Under the pieces are notes generated by a model that was not told where the DNA came from, searched no databases, and saw only the letters and a program-made list of their open reading frames with translations. DNA of 64,000 nt from the NCBI GenBank assembly GCA_016800925.1, contig JABCPU010000113.1, forward strand, positions 113,309-177,308, written 5' to 3'. The position numbers and the translations under genes are program-made. Shown here one piece after another: positions 58,867 through 64,000 of this stretch. Source of the DNA: Suillus spraguei. Its lineage: Eukaryota > Basidiomycota > Agaricomycetes > Boletales > Suillaceae. Within the stretch, counting starts at the first letter, position 1. Every line of letters begins with the position of its first letter.

Positions 58867-59030
58867 ACTAACTATGACAGTGAGTGTGTTCAGCGCTGAC
58901 AGCGCGCTGTATTGCCTCAAGTGCTTACGGGGTCCTGGCGGGCATTTCGACGCGCGAGTTGCGATTCCGCATGTTTATGAAAACAGCTGTAACAGCCAGT
59001 CACTGACACTTGCGGAAAAAACTGGGGTGG

Positions 59031-59343
59031 GTACTTCATATCGTAACAAGCGGGACCCTTTTGTTTGTCCAGTTCCATAAGGATTCTCAGTATCCAGTAT
59101 ATTCATTCATTTGGGTGGGTACAGCTAGAAACGCGTCAATTTGTGACTAGATATGCCAGCAGGCCCCGCTAGGTAGTGGGAACAGCAGGTAGTCGGGGAA
59201 GCAAACCATCTCTTGCCACATTGTATCGGGAAGTCAAATGCTTCAAGTTGCATTCGCAGTGATGACTCGGATCGCAAGCCGTCACGTTCGCTAGCACATA
59301 TATAATGGGCCACCAAGTATGATATAACTTTCCAGTAACTATC
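59031..59343. other. Protease upstream region in U2
   Basis: Collinear with 26331-26649. A TATATAATGGGCC segment about 45 bp upstream of the start codon is shared by both copies and may be the core promoter. Confidence 0.5.
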
Positions 59344-60788
59344 ATGATGTTCCCCGCTGGATGCTTGTGGACACTCCTGACTTTGTCAATCTCAATCATG
59401 GGTTCGCCCGTTGAAGTTCGCAATTCCCGCATTACCCTCCCCATGACCACCAGGCTACATTTCTCCAATGATACCAACCCGGTGCAGCGTGATGATATTG
59501 ATGTTCCTTTGGAGAACGTTCATATGGTCTCCTGGGCATCTATTGGCGTTGGCGGTAACCCCACATTCTGTAAGTTCAACACTGAGAAAATATGAATATG
59601 CGGTTGCTAATGTATTATTAAAGACCGCTTGGTTGTCAACACCGGGAGCGCGATCACATGGATTGGCGCCGTGGTCGACACTGTGTCCCGCCCAACCGGT
59701 ACCGCCACCAACACTGAGCTTCAAATGGAGATAATCTACTTTGATACCTACTTCGCCGGTATGACATACAACAATATTATAAGTTGAAAATACCTACGAT
59801 AATCTATAGGAATACTATTAACCGATACCCTCTGGATCACTACCCCTAATGCCAGGTACACCATCGACGAGATGCCCATTGGTGTTACCGTTCCTTCAAC
59901 GTGGGGCATGCCTTATGACGGCATGCTTGGCATCGGGCCTCAAATCTTGTCACGCGGGACCATTTAATGCACCCGGACAGAACGTTTCGCACTGTCACTG
60001 AACGCCTGTTTGCGCAAGGCAGCATTTCTCTGCCCCTTGTTGGTCTCTTTTTCAAGCCCTCCACTGAGGTACTCGATGATGATAATGGAATGCTCGTCTT
60101 TGGTGATGAAAACCCTGACATTAACATCGGCATCATCAGATACACGTAAGCTACCTCAGCTCCTGGATCAATCCAGACTGATAGTAATGATTTTGTTTCA
60201 GTCGTCTCAGCCGCAAGTTGTCTGTATCGACTATTGGGGTATCGATCAGGCCATCAGATATGGCAACGAGGTGATCTTACCATTTACCGCTGGTATCGTG
60301 GATTCTGGCACCACTTTTATTTGGATTGCCCCGGTGTGTATTTAGAGTCAGCGAGTAATAATGATCTAATCAACGTTTGATAGATGCCTACGACAGGTAC
60401 CAGACTGCAACCGGCGCTAATTTAGATCCGAATGGAATGCTCTCTATTACCCTTGAGCAGTACCATGCCTTGCAGCCCTTGGCATTCCATATTAACGGAG
60501 TACGTCAATTTCTGGCAGCCCTTACACCCCTTGTTCACCATTTTGCATGCAGCAAATCTACAATCTGTGCCCTAACGCCCAAATATGGCCTCGTTGGCTC
60601 AACCACAGGATTGGGGGTGCTCCCAATGGTATATATCTCGTCATTAAAAGCCTTAACAGACTTACTGGCACTGGGATTGACTTTCGTCTTGGCTACGTAT
60701 TCCTCCAGCGCTTCTACAGTGTGTATGATGACCACAACTTCCGTATTGGTTTTGCCACAACCCGTACACTGATGCCGACACGAACTAA
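59344..60788 (+). pseudogene. Pepsin-like aspartic protease, U2 copy, multiply frameshifted
   Basis: A paralogue of 26650-28101 with the same exon layout and the same NTGS in place of DTGS at the first active site. It keeps the base missing from U1 (GATACCTACTTC). It has separate 1-nt deletions relative to U1: in GGGACCATTTAATG (about 59965, creating TAA), in GTATCGACTATT (about 60229), in ATTGCCCCGG (about 60333) and in ACAACCCGTAC (about 60765). The second active-site motif DSGTT (60301-60315) is still readable. It is clearly inactive. Confidence 0.85.
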
Positions 60789-62397
60789 TATGTAATTGCC
60801 AAAGTATACAAAGCATCATTTTTCAGACGCAAAGCTGCATACGGATCACCTGATCTACTTAGATGACAGTGGGGCCTGATGCAGATGCGGCGTGTCTAAG
60901 TTGATATGTTTCTGGCTTCAGATGAATAAAATAGTAGTCAATAAAGGATCCAGTAAAACTGCTTGGATCTCTGCCATATTCCAGGACCCTTTACTGTAGG
61001 GGACTGAAAGCTTTAGAACCTCGATCATAACCGACTTTTTATTCTCATTTTATTTTTTGTGGTCATCCATTTGTTTCCTTTACTCGCTCTATCCTTGACC
61101 ACATCAGTGACTTGAGTCCTCGATATTGTAGCCGTGGGAAGTATAGCACAATGTAATTCTGCTGCCATCAAATATTAGCTTTTATACTGCGAGCAATTTG
61201 AGTTGCACATACATACCCATGTATACTTGTAAATCCAGCTTAACATGAATGATTTATGACAATGCTAGAACATTCCGCCATTGCAGCCAATCAGTAGTGG
61301 TAGCACACTTGAGCCAATTGTTTTGAGCTTTGACATCTTACCTAATCTCATTTCTTGATTACAATGTTATTCAAGGCTTTTTCATGGAAAGAGCCCCTAG
61401 CATTTGTTGACAAATCTAGAATACCATTATGTTTAGCCACAAAGCTATGACATTACTCATTTTCAGATAATGAGGGGTTGTAGTAGACTTATCCCAAATA
61501 TGTCGTGCATTGCCATTTGGCCCTATTTATTTGTCCTATTACAATGCTATTCAAGCCCTTCTCGTGAAAGATACCTTTGGCACTGGACAACTTTTTCTGG
61601 CCATACAGCTTCCAGCAGCCTCCACTTTCAACAAGCTCCACATGACCACTAAGTAGATTTATGAGTCCTTAATATTGTAGTCATGTGAACTATAGAAGAA
61701 TTAAATACTGCTCCTGTCAAATATAGTCATCAATCCTCTGAGAAATTTGTGTTGTGAGTACATAATCATGACTCTGTGTACATTTAGACTACAATAAGCA
61801 GTTCATGACAAGATTGTGAGATTGTGACATCACTGTGTGCAAGAAATTGTAGCGCAGTTGCATACTCTTTGTTCAACATGCTTGTTTTTCCTTTAGCCTC
61901 TAGAACTGGGTTCTAGTAAGTAGGATCTGATATAAGATATAATCATGAAGGTACCAATACTACTAAGGTTGCAGAAGAAAGTTGGAAGAAAGTGGAGAGA
62001 TAATTAGCTGGATGTCTGATGGAGAGTCTACTGAGTTTGTTACTTTGTCGAAATATTGATAAATCAAAATTTAAAAAGAAAGGAAGTCGTCTTCATCTTT
62101 GTCCTCATCCTCATCCTGCCCATCCCATCCCCTTCATCTTCCAGCTCATCACTAGACTCATCCTCATCATCAAACTGTTCATGGCCCTCATCACCATCAG
62201 CAAGCTCTTCATGGTTTGTGTCATCAACAGTATTCATGGTGTCAGCTGGTGTCATTGACTTAAGACAATCTCTGGTTATCCTTCATAGTATTGCCAGGTG
62301 ACTGACACCAAATGGGGTATACTGCATGAACATATTGTGGTCAGCAAATCTGGCTCAAAGGTTGAGGGTTATATGTCATAAGAAAGGATGTCTATAC
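60789..62397. other. Ancestral unit sequence 3' of the protease pseudogene in U2
   Basis: Collinear with 28102-28500, 31077-31461 and 35022-35876 of U1 with all three U1 insertions missing. An acidic minus frame at 62064-62255 may be the tail of the Plavaka-like protein. No other gene was recognised. Confidence 0.5.
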
Positions 62398-64000
62398 TTA
62401 CATCCCCATGTAGAGTTCTTCCCAATCATCTAGTTCCTCCACAGAACATGCCAACAATTTGCCATAGTGAAGGGAGCTTGTACCATGTCCTGATGCGAAT
62501 GTGGGAATTAGGTGAGCTCCTCGAATTACTTGACTTGGATTGAGAAACCCAAATGCATTAGGGTCTGATTCCTTGACAAAGGTGACCTTGGGAAGATGAG
62601 CATACTTTATGCTGGATTTGTAGGTCTGTGGCAGTGCTAGCATCTAACCCAGAGAACTTCGAGGTGCCGCTTTGCAGGTTGGCCTCCCACATTCAACCAT
62701 GTCTCCATGTGATAGATACCGAGTATGCGAGCATACCAGTATGGATGGTTAGGTGTTATTTCCCCCAAAAGTACCATAACATCTGCATGCATTTGAGGGT
62801 TGATAGTATCATGCTCATGCATTAGGTCATATGTAGTGTAATTGACCTGCATGGTCTGGACTGAGTAAATTATATTGTTAGGAATAATTACTGAATTATG
62901 TTTCTTGTCCATGAAGGTATGATTGCAATAAGTAACATCCAGTTTCCAAAGCCTGTAAAGGATGTGATCCTTGAGTTTTGGAACAAAATTCTGATAACCA
63001 TTGTGAGAAGACTGATGTGTGTCCTGATTACAATATCATGCCTACCTTGACCACCAGATCACCATCGTGTTCCGAAGGAATGAGAATAAACAGACCAGAT
63101 TGCTCTGATTGGTTGCAATGTGGTGATGGTCTCCTGAGGATGCTGAAGGGGGACATCAGCAGGTGATTGGCTATCAGATGAGCTTACGCTCCCACTTCTG
63201 ACACACATTGAAGCACATGGCACCTATGCTCATGCTTTGCTAACTGTGCCTGGGTGTCTAGTTTACTGGTCAGTGGGTAAAAAGCTTTGAGGGCTTTGTG
63301 TGCAAGCTCTCCCTAGTGAAATCTAATGTCAGTTGGATAGTGGAAGTGTAGCATTGTGATGTATGCACCATTTGAGTAGTGAAAGAGTCTGTTAACCTGA
63401 AAAGCTTGATGGTTCTCATGTAATCTCCCATCACATGAAATTTGTAGGTGCCAAGATTCAACTTTTTTGCCCTCAAACCATTTGAATCTGGAGAGGTGGT
63501 GTTTTTGGGGAGTTGTGCAAGCCTTTGCAGACAAGCTGCTTTCTCTCTCGGTAGTTCAGTTGTAGTGAAAGTGGCACAGGTGACACATTCAATTTTCACA
63601 AACTTTTGAGAGAGCTCTCTAAATGTTTCTTTGAGAAAAGTTAATTTAGAGTCTGAGTACATCCTGAGTTTTGCAAGTGCATGCCACTGTGCAAATTGAT
63701 CCAGTAGAGACTGCACAGCTGTATTATGCTACATGAGGAAATAATCCTTCAAAAACTGGAATTGCACACTGAGGATATAAGACACATTAGCAGGCTTAGT
63801 GCAGAGAATTTTAGATATAAAAAACCTGTAGGATGTCTTCAAAGTCATGTGCTGCCAATCACTTCATTTTAGAGGTGTTGTTTGCGAACCTTTGAATTGT
63901 GCCATTGCCAAAGGTCAGAATCTGCAGAATCCCACAGTGAAGTTGAAAGTAGTTAGCAATAGCAGAACTCTGTACCAGTTTGTTATAACCTGCTGTCAAA
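62398..64000 (-). pseudogene. Plavaka-like transposon protein, U2 copy, cut by window edge
   Basis: Minus strand, collinear with 35877-36250 plus 39630-41000 of U1 but uninterrupted where L4 inserted. HADVMVLLGEITPNHPYWYA reads straight through at about 62750. Other blocks are DPNAFGFLNPSQVIRGAHLI, QVNYTTYDLMHEHDTINPQ, LGTYKFHVMGDYMRTIKLFR and WHALAKLRMYSDSKLTFLKE. Frame breaks remain, so it is probably non-functional. The N-terminal part lies beyond 64000. Confidence 0.7.

Larger units (their letters stand above)
57665..58989 (-). mobile_element. Tc1/mariner-like element with captured sequence, 1325 bp
   Basis: TA target duplication (57663-57664 and 58990-58991); U1 has the empty site TTGTTAACAGC. 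Terminal inverted repeats of about 76 bp start CAGCTGTTTTCATAAA and include ACCCCGTAAGCACTTGAG. Inside are a truncated transposase (minus) and an unrelated plus-strand open frame. Confidence 0.88.
41908..64000. repeat. Tandem duplication unit U2, continues past window end
   Basis: The second unit of the duplication starts directly with CUE3 sequence equivalent to 23291, joined to Plavaka-like sequence at 41907. It carries its own insertions: element N copy C, a copia element, hAT-2 and a Tc1/mariner element. It lacks the foldback element, hAT-1 and the split LTR seen in U1. Confidence 0.9.

Overview
The window reads as genomic DNA from a filamentous basidiomycete, most likely an Agaricomycete. 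Genes carry many 45-70 bp introns with GTRNGT...YAG borders, the proteins match basidiomycete families (a GID-complex subunit, a polyporopepsin-like protease, IRG-like GTPases, Plavaka-type transposons), and about two thirds of the window is transposon-laden. No rRNA, tRNA, CRISPR array or replication origin was found.

Positions 1-24018 are a compact gene neighbourhood. In order: a cytochrome P450 (minus, cut by the left edge), a PAQR/Izh seven-helix membrane protein (minus), the GID ubiquitin-ligase subunit Fyv10/Gid9 (minus), the GPI-transamidase subunit PIG-S/Gpi17 (minus), a divergently transcribed Snt1-like SANT corepressor (plus), a Par14/PIN4 parvulin (minus), a tandem array of three IRG-like GTPase genes of which the third is a pseudogene (plus), the replication protein A subunit Rfa3 (plus) and the CUE-domain protein Cue3/ASCC2 (minus, convergent with RFA3). 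Apart from the GTPase array these are housekeeping genes that do not form a pathway together.

Positions 23291-64000 are explained by one tandem segmental duplication. Unit 1 (U1) runs from inside CUE3 (23291) to 41907. Unit 2 (U2) starts at 41908 with the same CUE3 sequence and runs off the right edge. The ancestral unit held the 5' part of CUE3, its upstream spacer, a pepsin-like aspartic protease gene and a Plavaka-like DNA transposon. Each unit later received its own insertions, and the other unit serves as an empty-site control. U1 received a 2.57-kb foldback element, a hAT element and a split solo LTR; U2 received a Ty1/copia retrotransposon, a second hAT element and a Tc1/mariner-like element. 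Further LTR-like elements are nested inside these, up to three levels deep.

The most unusual signal is a family of roughly 930-955 bp sequences bounded by TGTWA...TYACA, called element N here (seven or more copies). It appears to make 4-bp target duplications whose ancestral sequence is NCGN at all five checkable insertions. The duplicated target bases have since decayed by CpG to TpG/CpA transitions, which fits cytosine methylation or RIP-like mutation of the repeat region. All splice models are manual readings of the sequence and no database search was possible.
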